Assembly (NCBI GenBank): GCA_002479215.1
Contig: DLME01000002.1
Coordinates: 1-13,790, forward strand
DNA: 13,790 nucleotides
DNA from: Syntrophaceae bacterium UBA7544
Lineage (GTDB): Bacteria > Desulfobacterota > Syntrophia > Syntrophales > Smithellaceae
Direction of reading: 5' to 3'
Positions 7,229 to 13,678 of this stretch are shown in pieces. The number at the start of each line of letters is the position of its first letter. Position 1 is the stretch's first letter. Made by a program: the position numbers and the translations under genes. The notes beneath the pieces are model-generated. The model ran no database searches, was not told where the DNA came from, and worked only from the letters and a program-made list of their open reading frames with translations.

Positions 7229-7464
7229 TGAAAAAAGTAAAAGTGAAACATCCTGATTTTTGCCAACTTGCAGCCGCTATCGTTGAGGAGGCTACCGACG
7301 AAAATCCACAAGAGCCGGAACCAGAGACTAAAAATCCTCATGCCGTAGCCTTAGGTCGTCTTGGCGGTCTTAAAGGTGGTAAAGCTAGGGCGGACAAACT
7401 TACACCTTCACAGCGTAGAAGAATTGCAATAAAAGCTGCTCACGCACGATGGAAGAAAAAATAG
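7228..7464 (+). CDS. Small basic protein with GGKARA/LTP/RW motif, possible transposon regulator (78 aa)
   Basis: I start at the ATG at 7228 because the promoter (TTGTAA, 17 bp, TATATT) lies inside the longer reading that begins at 7186. There is no clear ribosome site; the transcript may be leaderless. The N-terminal half is acidic with several Pro-Glu residues. The C-terminal half is strongly basic: LGRLGGLKGGKARADKLTP, then S-Q-R-R-R-I-A-I-K-A-A-H-A-R-W ending in three lysines. The N-terminus of the P63C protein on the opposite strand has the same pattern (GGKARAAMLTPEKRSEIAQNAAKKRW), so the two probably bind the same kind of target, likely DNA. This pattern is common in small proteins of mobile elements. 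A regulatory role is inferred from the shared motif and the TGCTTG boxes. It ends one base from the convergent P63C gene. Confidence 0.65.
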   Translation: MKKVKVKHPDFCQLAAAIVEEATDENPQEPEPETKNPHAVALGRLGGLKGGKARADKLTPSQRRRIAIKAAHARWKKK

Positions 7465-7465
7465 G

Positions 7466-8509
7466 TTATGCGTCTAATTCTGGTTCAGGAAATGGCAATT
7501 CAAGAGTTGCACCTTTTCTTGGTAAAACTTTATCCACCATTTTGACATAGCGATTCCATCCGTGTCCATTCGACAGGGCTAATCGCTGAAACATTATTAA
7601 TGAGTGTAGATGTTGCGCCAATAAGGGGTTGCCTATATCTTCAGTAAGCCATTGATGAAATTTGTTCTTTCTTTTTCCCTTTTCATCTTTCGGGCTTCTT
7701 ATCTCTAATTCTTTTAGTAAACTAGGCGCTATTCTTTCATATACCAAATCCCTTGTATAATGAGCGACAACACTAAACCTGTTTTTTTGCATTCCCGGCC
7801 ATGCCCATCCTTTTAATTTATAAATATTCTCGTAAAATTCATCAGGAAATTTCTTAGCCCAAGCTGCTAAGTCTTTTCTTAGAATCATATCTAAATAAGC
7901 CTGTAACGCTTCTTTAGGTCTGATTTCCTGATAGCCAGTAGCTTCGTCAACTAGAGCAATAATACCCACACTTGCAAAACCACGCATAAGGATTTCAGCC
8001 TTATTTGCTGTTATAATTTGCTGATCTGAGAGAGCGCCTTTTTCACGCGCTGAAAGCCATATTTTGCATATTTCAGGCAGTATTTCAGCTCGCATACCAC
8101 TTGAAATAACCTTATTTTTACTTTGGTATATCATTGGATTTAATAATATTTTTCTTGTTTCCTCTGGAATAAAAGGCTCTAGGTTTTTAATCGAAATATA
8201 TTCAGGGAGAATATCCTTTTCGAGAGCGTTTTTTTTCTTCTGCCAGTGTGAACCGCCACCCTTTCTGCCAAGCGCCTTTGCTACGCTTCTTTCGCTTAAT
8301 ACTCTTGTGCCATCCTCTAAAACGGCGCATGGTATTTTAACATCTCCCAAAGAAACGCTTCCGAGGTGTGTTGCTTTTAACAAATTCACTTCCTTGTAAG
8401 CCCAACGCTTTTTAGCTGCGTTTTGGGCTATTTCGCTGCGTTTTTCGGGTGTTAGCATCGCCGCCCTAGCCTTGCCGCCTATTGCCTTACCAGTTACTTC
8501 TTCATCCAT
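7466..8509 (-). CDS. P63C-domain protein, transposon passenger (347 aa)
   Basis: The start at 8509 is supported by GGAGGTG six bases upstream. Residues about 8-36 carry the basic motif GGKARAAMLTPEKRSEIAQNAAKKRW. Residues about 47-90 (LGSVSLGDVKIP, AVLEDGTRVLSERSVAKALGRK) resemble the antirepressor-like or KilA-N/Bro-N-like lead-in found in such proteins. The P63C domain follows at about 185-295, with LVDEATGYQEIRPKEALQAYLDMILRKDL, W-A-K-K-F-P-D-E-F-Y and KLKGW. P63C proteins occur widely in phage and mobile DNA and their function is not known to me. There is no membrane segment. Its promoter is bracketed by a TGCTTGCA palindrome, suggesting autoregulation or control by the 78-residue protein. 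It converges with that gene and diverges from the transposase. Confidence 0.85.
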   Translation of the reverse strand: MDEEVTGKAIGGKARAAMLTPEKRSEIAQNAAKKRWAYKEVNLLKATHLGSVSLGDVKIPCAVLEDGTRVLSERSVAKALGRKGGGSHWQKKKNALEKDILPEYISIKNLEPFIPEETRKILLNPMIYQSKNKVISSGMRAEILPEICKIWLSAREKGALSDQQIITANKAEILMRGFASVGIIALVDEATGYQEIRPKEALQAYLDMILRKDLAAWAKKFPDEFYENIYKLKGWAWPGMQKNRFSVVAHYTRDLVYERIAPSLLKELEIRSPKDEKGKRKNKFHQWLTEDIGNPLLAQHLHSLIMFQRLALSNGHGWNRYVKMVDKVLPRKGATLELPFPEPELDA

Positions 8510-8532
8510 GCTTGCACCTCCACTATAAATTA

Positions 8533-8570
8533 TGCTTGCATTATAAAGAAATATTTTATAAATGCAAGCA
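8533..8570 (-). promoter_or_regulatory. P63C promoter inside a TGCTTGCA palindrome
   Basis: On the minus strand TTGCAT (8562-8567) and TATAAT (8540-8545) are 16 bp apart, a strong promoter for the P63C gene. The boxes TGCTTGCA (8533-8540) and TGCAAGCA (8563-8570) are exact inverted copies that overlap the -10 and the -35. A third copy, TGCTTGCA at 8509-8516, overlaps the start codon and ribosome-site region. A repressor binding this dyad would block the promoter directly. Confidence 0.65.
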
Positions 8571-8585
8571 AATAATTAAAAATAA

Positions 8586-8617
8586 TGCTTGCAATTGCTT
8601 TACCGCTCAAGTATAAT
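8586..8617 (+). promoter_or_regulatory. Transposase promoter with overlapping TGCTTGCA box
   Basis: TTGCAA (8589-8594), 17 bp, TATAAT (8612-8617) is near-consensus spacing and sequence. TGCTTGCA at 8586-8593 covers the -35. The AAGGGG ribosome site follows shortly before the ATG at 8647. The shared box links transposase expression to the same regulator as the divergent P63C gene. Confidence 0.65.
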
Positions 8618-8646
8618 AGTTATAACGAAATAAAAAGGGGAATATT

Positions 8647-9495
8647 ATGAATAAGTTAGACATTTCAAAAAAAGCACAAATAATCGGCTGTTTAGTAGAA
8701 GGTAACAGCATTCGCGCTACATGCAGAATGACAGGCGCAGCCAAGAACACGGTTACAAAACTTGCTGTCGAAATCGGCAACGCATGCGCTAAATATCAAG
8801 ATAAAGTTTTTCATGATCTCCCCTGTAAAAAAATTCAATGTGATGAAATATGGTCATTTTGTTATGCGAAAGAAAAAAATGTTCCGGCAGATCATAAGGG
8901 AGAATGGGGTTACGGTGATGTTTACACTTGGACGGCTATTGATGCGGATACAAAACTTGTTCCTTCCTTCTTCATCGGACGGCGTGATGCTGAATGCGCT
9001 CATGTGTTCATGACTGATCTGGCAAGCCGATTAAAAAACCGTGTTCAATTAACAACGGATGGTCATAGGGCTTATTTAAACGCTGTTGAAAATGCTTTTG
9101 GCGGCGATGTTGATTACGCAATGCTGGTTAAAACATATGGCAACCCTCAATCAATAGCCGATCAAAGAAGATATAGTCCTGCTGACTGTACAGGTATTGA
9201 AAAATTTTCTATATCTGGCAAACCTGATAAAAAGGATGTTTCGACAAGCTATGTTGAGCGACAAAATTTAACAATGAGAATGTCAATGAGACGTTTCACT
9301 AGATTAACAAATGGGTTTAGTAAAAAAATAGAAAACCTTGTAGCCGCAGTATCTTTATATTTTATGCACTATAATTTTTGCAGAGTTCACCAAACATTAA
9401 GAGTAACTCCGGCAATGGAAGCAGGGATTACAAATCATGTTTGGGATATTAAAGATATAATTAATTTACATTTAAATAAAGATCAGCTTTTATAG
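8647..9495 (+). CDS. IS1-like DDE transposase (282 aa)
   Basis: This protein would cut and join the 17-bp ends of the element. AAGGGG seven bases upstream supports the ATG. Residues about 5-45 form an N-terminal helix-turn-helix (IRATCRMTGAAKNTVTKLA). The catalytic domain shows CDEIWSF (Asp 66), VYTWTAIDADTKLVPSF (92-108), NRVQLTTDGHRAYL (Asp 138), RYSPADCTG, and STSYVERQNLTMRMSMRRFTRLTNGFSKK (Glu 204), followed by YNFCRVHQTLRVTPAMEAG. These motifs fit the long, single-frame IS1-like transposases, unlike classical IS1, which needs a frameshift. No stop or frameshift interrupts it, so it is probably active. Its end overlaps the end of the convergent 124-residue gene by 13 bases. Confidence 0.9.
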   Translation: MNKLDISKKAQIIGCLVEGNSIRATCRMTGAAKNTVTKLAVEIGNACAKYQDKVFHDLPCKKIQCDEIWSFCYAKEKNVPADHKGEWGYGDVYTWTAIDADTKLVPSFFIGRRDAECAHVFMTDLASRLKNRVQLTTDGHRAYLNAVENAFGGDVDYAMLVKTYGNPQSIADQRRYSPADCTGIEKFSISGKPDKKDVSTSYVERQNLTMRMSMRRFTRLTNGFSKKIENLVAAVSLYFMHYNFCRVHQTLRVTPAMEAGITNHVWDIKDIINLHLNKDQLL

Positions 9496-9857
9496 TCAGC
9501 ATCTCGTATGGCAAGCTCTTCTTTATATGCCTTGTGATATTCTAAAGGGACGATGAAGAATAATATTGAAGATATTAAAAGAAAAAATTTAATCAGCAGA
9601 TGTATTGTATCTTTCAATAAACCATTCAAATTGAACAATATATTGAAGAGAGATAATATTATCAACGTCCCCGCAAATGCCAAAAAGGTGTAAATAAATT
9701 GGGATACCGAGCTCTTGTTTATTCGTGCTTTCCTAATATCTACTAAACCAGTTGCATATTTTTTTACTATTTCGATAACTGCCACTATAAAGCTTAAACC
9801 TATCACAAGTATGATATAATAAGGTGCGCAGTAACCGATAGAAGTATCGAACATCAT
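9483..9857 (-). CDS. Three-helix membrane protein, transposon cargo (124 aa)
   Basis: I do not recognise the family. There are three hydrophobic stretches, about residues 13-32, 51-73 and 83-105, with basic residues between the first two (KKYATGLVDIRKARINKSS) and a charged C-terminal tail, so this is an inner-membrane protein. Its ATG at 9855-9857 overlaps the TGA of the preceding gene (ATGA), which implies translational coupling and a joint role with it; a second ATG follows at once at 9854. The ribosome site is weak (GAGCGAG), consistent with coupling. Its 3' end overlaps the transposase 3' end by 13 bases on the other strand. Possible roles include anchoring or partnering the PLD-like protein. 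Function unknown. Confidence 0.75.
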   Translation of the reverse strand: MMFDTSIGYCAPYYIILVIGLSFIVAVIEIVKKYATGLVDIRKARINKSSVSQFIYTFLAFAGTLIILSLFNILFNLNGLLKDTIHLLIKFFLLISSILFFIVPLEYHKAYKEELAIRDADYKS

Positions 9858-10378
9858 ACTCGCTCTGATGAACTTTGAATTTGCTGAAATTTGTTAGCGA
9901 AATGAGCAGGAGCGAATCTTGTGTCAGGTAGCCTTTTGAAAAAGCGGTTTTCTTCTTTAGGTTTATGAATTTTCTCAAAATAAACATAATTATAATCAAC
10001 CACTCTAAAGTGGTTACCGCAAACTTTTCCTTTGGTTGTGAATAAAGAAATTTTCTCGTTTTCTTTCGACATATCTTTCATGGCGGATGTAGCCACGTTT
10101 GGATTCTCGAATATCATTTCTACTGGGATGTTTTTCCCTTTAAACGCATCTATGATTTCTTGTTTATTGTAAATATTATCAGTTTCTCCACCATAGATGA
10201 GTATTCGTTCTTTCGCCGCAGCTATATCCTCTAAAAGCATTTTGGTCGCTATTAAATCATCATTAGGTCCCTGCCACTCTGTATTCAATTTGTGTGTGTG
10301 CACCCATTCACGGTAAAAAATGCGTGCGAGCAGCCATAATGGTACTACCAAAAGTAAAGATATTATTATCACTTCCAT
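9854..10378 (-). CDS. Single-pass membrane protein with degenerate PLD-like domain, transposon cargo (174 aa)
   Basis: The AAAGGAGG ribosome site upstream supports the ATG at 10378. Residues about 4-20 form a membrane helix, followed by a basic stretch and then a soluble cytosolic domain. The domain has an ILIYGGETDNIYNKQEIIDAF strand-helix unit (59-79), IPVEMIFENPNV (84-95), and GNHFRVVDYNYVYFEKIHKPKEENR (121-145). The last segment resembles the second half of phospholipase-D-like domains, where an HxK(x)4D motif lies on such a strand. Here it reads H123-F-R125-V-V-D128, so the lysine is replaced and the acidic residue is shifted; nuclease or lipase activity is therefore doubtful. Coupled to the three-helix protein by an ATGA overlap. 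It could be a membrane-associated sensor or effector. The assignment is inference from pattern only. Confidence 0.7.
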   Translation of the reverse strand: MEVIIISLLLVVPLWLLARIFYREWVHTHKLNTEWQGPNDDLIATKMLLEDIAAAKERILIYGGETDNIYNKQEIIDAFKGKNIPVEMIFENPNVATSAMKDMSKENEKISLFTTKGKVCGNHFRVVDYNYVYFEKIHKPKEENRFFKRLPDTRFAPAHFANKFQQIQSSSERV

Positions 10379-10400
10379 AATTAAATATCCTCCTTTCTAC

Positions 10401-10442
10401 AAAAAAAGAAGACCCCACGGCGACCTTGACAGGCGGGGTCTT
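10401..10442 (-). terminator. Hairpin with U-tract in the leader of the membrane pair
   Basis: On the minus strand AAGACCCC and GGGGTCTT form an eight-base-pair stem (18-base loop), followed by CTTTTTTT. This is a typical intrinsic terminator. It lies between the likely promoter (10525-10553) and the ribosome site at about 10390-10397, and no gene precedes it on that strand. It may therefore act as an attenuator for the pair, or insulate it from read-through entering the transposon from the right. Confidence 0.75.
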
Positions 10443-10664
10443 TCGATGCTAAAACACCAATGATTCTAGATAAATGTTTTATCACCATTCCTGATAAACC
10501 GTGTTATTAATTGTGTTAATTATTTTTATGAGCTACTTTTTCCGCTCTGTCAAGTATTTTCGACACCCCTGTCAAGTCATTTTTTACATAATAATCATCA
10601 TCTTTACTATAAAACTTAATGCAATATTCTTGCCAATTCTAATATAGTAATGGATTTAAAAAAG
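10443..10664. other. Right non-coding arm of the transposon
   Basis: AT-rich DNA between the leader hairpin and the right terminal repeat. It holds the promoter and direct repeats described separately. No convincing gene: a 35-codon frame crossing the hairpin exists on the minus strand, but it lacks proper ribosome-site spacing. Confidence 0.55.
10525..10577 (-). promoter_or_regulatory. Promoter of the membrane pair with two direct repeats
   Basis: On the minus strand a consensus TTGACA (10548-10553) is followed after 17 bp by CATAAA (10525-10530), or ATAAAA at 18 bp. A nine-base sequence, ACTTGACAG on the minus strand, occurs twice, at 10547-10555 and 10569-10577, exactly 22 bp or about two helical turns apart, with the first copy covering the -35. 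This suggests an activator or repressor site. The -10 is only moderate. Confidence 0.4.
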
Positions 10665-10681
10665 CAAACTGACCCACTACC
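10665..10681 (-). repeat. Right terminal inverted repeat of the transposon
   Basis: CAAACTGACCCACTACC, the exact complement of 7163-7179. Confidence 0.93.
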
Positions 10682-10689
10682 TAAAAATG
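10682..10689 (+). repeat. Target site duplication, right copy (TAAAAATG)
   Basis: Identical to 7155-7162 and directly outside the right terminal repeat. Its last base is also the first base of the palindrome that begins at 10689. Confidence 0.9.
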
Positions 10690-10870
10690 GCAGTTGAACT
10701 GGGCTGTAGTGAGCGAATATCCCCGAAACGTTGTGGCTCTAGGCGAAATGAAGCGAAGAGCAGCCGAAGTGTTTGAGCCACTGTAGCGGCGAGTTTTCGG
10801 CTGCCGCGACATGAGTCGTAGAGCAACAGTTGCCGGGGATTCTGAGCGAACGAATGCACCTTCAACTGCC
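10689..10870. repeat. 182-nt imperfect palindrome, MITE-like
   Basis: The ends are GGCAGTTGAA (10689-10698) and its exact complement TTCAACTGCC (10861-10870). An inner exact pair, GCAGCCGAA (10760-10768) and TTCGGCTGC (10796-10804), shares nearly the same centre near 10780. Between them the arms align with small gaps (for example GAATATCCCCG against GAATCCCCG, and GGCTCTA against TGCTCTA). It is more GC-rich than the transposon next to it. The whole would fold into one long hairpin as DNA or RNA. No transposase gene and no clear target duplication flank it. It may be a miniature inverted-repeat element or a folded intergenic repeat. Frames running through it are artefacts of the symmetry. Confidence 0.75.
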
Positions 10871-10916
10871 ACAAGGCTTCTCACATTCACTATAAATGAC
10901 GTAGGCAATGTTCGTA

Positions 10917-11741
10917 CTAGCCTTTTTCAGAAATTAAGCTCTGCCAGGTATGCCGCTCCAAAAAAGAGCCGGGGACGTTTTGTTCCATCTCTTCGAAAAG
11001 CGCAAAGGGTGCGGCAAAAGTCATGAGATGTGGATCATTCAATTGTTTGTGGATATAGACACGCGCGGAAAGATCGGTTAGTCCCACAACGGCACGAGGC
11101 TTGGCTGCTTTAGCTTCCCGGTAAGGATAAATGCCGATGGTCTGACACCCGGCGGCATAAGGAATAACAACATTTTCATTATCCCCGCGCCCATAGTTAG
11201 CCAGAACGACTAATGCGGAAAGCTGATCGGGATTGACAAAGAATATTATCGTCTGAGGTTTTTCCTTCTTTGTATCAACAGTATCTAACGGCTGGAAAAT
11301 AACATAAGGCTCAGGAATTTCTGTCAGCGGAAGGTTTTCAATAAATTTTTTAACAAGCGCAGGCGTCTTAACATAGCGTTCCCCATATAAAAAATTATCA
11401 TAAGCTTCGCCACGCATAAATGGTTTGATTTTTTCGGCCAACTCCGGACCACCTTCTCGCGCGGCATTTCCCGCCGATAAGAAATGGCAGAAACCCTCTT
11501 CGCCGCTGGGGAAATTTTTATACTGATTGCCGAAACCCAGGCCGACTCCTCCACCGAAACAGCCAAATGTTTTTATATCGGCAACAGCCGTTTTCCCTTT
11601 TGCGGCATGAACAGCAAGCCACATGACACAGCCCCATTTGCCCTCCTGAAACTGCATCGCTCCCTGCGGCTTTTCATTGGACCAGAGCAAAGCCACCGGC
11701 TGATATTTGAGCTGAATTGCTTTTGCTATTGCGCTTTCCAT
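10917..11741 (-). CDS. DUF169 family protein (274 aa)
   Basis: The start at 11741 follows AGGAGAATAGGTA, a ribosome site with good spacing. The protein matches my memory of DUF169: an opening with PVALLWSNEKP (about 16-26), conserved GCVMWLAVHAAKGKTA and TFGCFGGGVGLGFG segments, EEGFCHFLSAG, an RYVKTPALVKKFIENLP stretch, then VIFQPL and a C-terminal YAAGCQTIGIYPYRE block. Several cysteines lie in these conserved blocks (about residues 38, 61, 84 and 203), which could bind a metal or cofactor, though the role is unknown. There is no signal peptide. DUF169 genes are frequent in anaerobic bacteria and archaea. It sits after phoR on the same strand with about 190 bp between them, containing a palindromic repeat, so it is probably transcribed separately. 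Confidence 0.88.
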   Translation of the reverse strand: MESAIAKAIQLKYQPVALLWSNEKPQGAMQFQEGKWGCVMWLAVHAAKGKTAVADIKTFGCFGGGVGLGFGNQYKNFPSGEEGFCHFLSAGNAAREGGPELAEKIKPFMRGEAYDNFLYGERYVKTPALVKKFIENLPLTEIPEPYVIFQPLDTVDTKKEKPQTIIFFVNPDQLSALVVLANYGRGDNENVVIPYAAGCQTIGIYPYREAKAAKPRAVVGLTDLSARVYIHKQLNDPHLMTFAAPFALFEEMEQNVPGSFLERHTWQSLISEKG

Positions 11742-11843
11742 TACCTATTCTCCTAATGTAATTCATTTCAAACAGAGACTATAAAGCCGACTATCTCACC
11801 AATCCGACTCAGATGCGTATCTGACAACAAAAGATTTTTCTGG

Positions 11844-11903
11844 ATTCCGGATCACCCGGCACGCGTGACCTTTAGGTTATTCGCCCGGCCCTGAGCCCGG
11901 AAT
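11844..11903. repeat. Palindromic intergenic repeat (about 60 bp)
   Basis: ATTCCGG at 11844-11850 and CCGGAAT at 11897-11903 form the outer stem of a GC-rich hairpin, with further CCCGGC/GCCCGG pairing inside. The TGGATTCCGG...CCGGAATGACAG layout is a common dispersed intergenic repeat style in several bacterial groups. It may also slow or end transcription leaving phoR, but there is no run of T after the stem on the minus strand. Confidence 0.55.
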
Positions 11904-11932
11904 GACAGAGAAGTTATTTTCTTGCCGGAACA

Positions 11933-13678
11933 CTATACTTTGTGCAGAGGGAAAAATAAAGATACTTTAGTGCCCCGGCCAAATTGACTTTCGATTTCCA
12001 TTCTGCCGCCATGAGCAATCATCAAATGTTTCACTATCGACAATCCCAGACCTGTTCCGCCTAAATCCCGGGAACGGGTCTTATCTACGCGGTAGAAGCG
12101 CTCTCCCAAACGTTGTATTTCATCCTTAGGAACACCGATCCCCGTATCAATTATCGATACCACGGAATGAGCATCAGTTTCATCTGCTGCAATGATGACT
12201 TTGCCCGACTCCGGTGTAAATTTAACGGCATTATCTAAAACATTTACCAATATTTGGGTTAGTCTGTCTCTGTCCGCCCTTACCGGCCGTAGTTTTTCAG
12301 GCATATTGTTTTCAATGGTTATTTTCTTTGATGTTGCTTTCTTTTCGACTATAGAAATTACATTAGTCACAGCATCACTTAAAAAAACGTTTTCAAAGTT
12401 AAATCTTATTTCATTTAACTCAATTTTTGATATTGTCAGCAGATCTTCGACGAGACGATTAAGCCTTTCAGCTTGTTTTAAAATTATATCAATAAATTTT
12501 TTCGTCTCATTGATATTATTTATTGCGCCGGCTTTGATTGTTTCCAGATATCCAATAATTGCCGTCAGCGGCGTCCTGATTTCGTGAGTAACATTGGCCA
12601 CAAAATCTATTCGAATCTTTTCAAGTTTTTTCAACCGTGTTACATCATGAAAGACAATCATCGTTTTTTCTTCTTCCGGATGACCCTGAACGGCAGAGAT
12701 GCTTACGTTTAAAATAACCGGCTCTATATTACCAAGGGTAATTTCACGAGATACATTTATGCGCGTTTCCTTAAATTCCAAAAAAGCTTTTTGCAAATCA
12801 ACACTGCGAAAAGCTTCCATCAGCGTTTTACCGTTTATATCTCCGTATTGCTCAGACAATATATTACTCAGCGCCTGATTGACAAATTCGATTTTATCTT
12901 CTGTATTGAGAATCAGAACTCCTTCGGTCATGCTGGTAAATGCCGTCATTAGCTTACTTTTCTCTTCGTTGGCCAGCCGAATCTGGCTTTGCAGTTCATC
13001 CAACAGATAGTTGATGTTATCGGCCAACTTTTTTGTTTCGTCCGCCGTCTCCAATAAAAGGGTTCCGACCGGATGCCCCTGACGCAATCTTTCGGTAAAC
13101 CTTTCCATGGCCCGAATCGGCGCTGATAAACGGTAAGAAAAGATCAGCGCAATAACAAGTGCGATAACCGTAACAATCATCATTGCCAGAAAAATAGATT
13201 GGTAGACTTTTTCAATCATACTCTGCACATCATCAAGAGGTCGCGCCAACCGGACATAACCTTTGATTTCTGACCCTTCTTTGATGGTAATGGCTACATA
13301 GAGCATGTCAATGCCGATGGAGCTGCTAAAGCGGATGGACTTGCCTTTGCCCCGGAGTTTCGCTTCCTGCAATTCCGGGCGGTTCAAATGGTTTTCCATT
13401 TTGGCGATATCTTTTTCCGAATCAGCGAACACTTTGCCCTGCGCGTCCACCAGCGTAACCCGCGAACTGGATATCCGGGCGATTTGCTTGAGCTGATCAG
13501 ACATTTTCTGTGCCGAATTTAAATTAAGTAGTTCGGCATAGGTCAATAGTTCAGCCTCAATCTTACCGGTCATGACTTTTTTGATCTCGTTCTTAATCAA
13601 TAGATCCAGAATAAAAAAAGACAAGGAAACAATAACCAGATAGCTGAATAATATTTTTAAAAAAAGATTGCGTTTCAC
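11933..13678 (-). CDS. phoR: Phosphate-type sensor histidine kinase PhoR
   Basis: This is a membrane sensor kinase that would phosphorylate a PhoB-type response regulator. The GTG at 13678 has AAGGAG six bases upstream. Order of parts: first membrane helix about 8-29; extracytoplasmic domain about 30-155; second helix about 160-181; HAMP about 182-235; PAS about 240-350, starting LMTAFTSMTEGVLILN; HisKA with the phospho-acceptor His 365 in VANVTHEIRTPLTAIIGYLET; HATPase with N box NVLDNAVKF (about 479-487), DTGIGV (511-516), the F box near 528 and GGTGLGLSIVKHL (about 540-552). All catalytic boxes are intact and the 581-residue length is normal for PhoR with a periplasmic domain. Its start overlaps the phoU stop (GTGA), so they are translated together; this supports the phosphate assignment over other kinases of the same shape. 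No phoB is seen downstream. Confidence 0.88.
   Translation of the reverse strand: MKRNLFLKILFSYLVIVSLSFFILDLLIKNEIKKVMTGKIEAELLTYAELLNLNSAQKMSDQLKQIARISSSRVTLVDAQGKVFADSEKDIAKMENHLNRPELQEAKLRGKGKSIRFSSSIGIDMLYVAITIKEGSEIKGYVRLARPLDDVQSMIEKVYQSIFLAMMIVTVIALVIALIFSYRLSAPIRAMERFTERLRQGHPVGTLLLETADETKKLADNINYLLDELQSQIRLANEEKSKLMTAFTSMTEGVLILNTEDKIEFVNQALSNILSEQYGDINGKTLMEAFRSVDLQKAFLEFKETRINVSREITLGNIEPVILNVSISAVQGHPEEEKTMIVFHDVTRLKKLEKIRIDFVANVTHEIRTPLTAIIGYLETIKAGAINNINETKKFIDIILKQAERLNRLVEDLLTISKIELNEIRFNFENVFLSDAVTNVISIVEKKATSKKITIENNMPEKLRPVRADRDRLTQILVNVLDNAVKFTPESGKVIIAADETDAHSVVSIIDTGIGVPKDEIQRLGERFYRVDKTRSRDLGGTGLGLSIVKHLMIAHGGRMEIESQFGRGTKVSLFFPLHKV

Larger units (their letters stand above)
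7163..10681 (+). mobile_element. IS1-like transposon with four passenger genes (3519 bp)
   Basis: Both ends carry the perfect 17-bp inverted repeat GGTAGTGGGTCAGTTTG (7163-7179, and its complement at 10665-10681), and both are flanked by TAAAAATG. Inside are five genes: a 78-residue basic protein (+), a P63C-domain protein (-), the DDE transposase (+), and a translationally coupled membrane pair (-). All reading frames look intact and genes are packed tail to tail, with a 1-base gap and a 13-base overlap, so the element has been compacted and is probably complete. It is several times longer than a plain IS1 relative. It is inserted between the cassette promoter and a 182-nt palindrome. The IS1-like label rests on the transposase motifs and the eight-base duplication. 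Confidence 0.92.

Noticed and set aside
10400..10500. 35-codon frame on the minus strand crossing the leader hairpin (possible leader peptide)
   Set aside because: The AGGA is only one base from the ATG, and the codons across the hairpin simply reflect the stem and T-tract; no run of regulatory codons is seen.
7163..10681. CRISPR array or defence island reading of the repeats
   Set aside because: The repeated TGCTTGCA boxes are short, irregularly spaced and sit on promoters; there are no regular repeat-spacer units and no cas genes.
10689..10870. Palindrome as an attC site (GTTGAAC at 10693)
   Set aside because: The boxes are in the wrong order for attC (GTTRRRY first, RYYYAAC-like last), and the length and nearly symmetric arms do not fit.
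10677..11026. Three overlapping open frames on both strands across 10677-11026
   Set aside because: They arise from the 182-nt palindrome and lack ribosome sites and protein-like composition; one is a mirror of another.
12192..12587. 131-codon plus-strand frame antisense to phoR
   Set aside because: It lies within the kinase and ATPase region, whose minus-strand motifs are fully conserved; no ribosome site or recognisable content.
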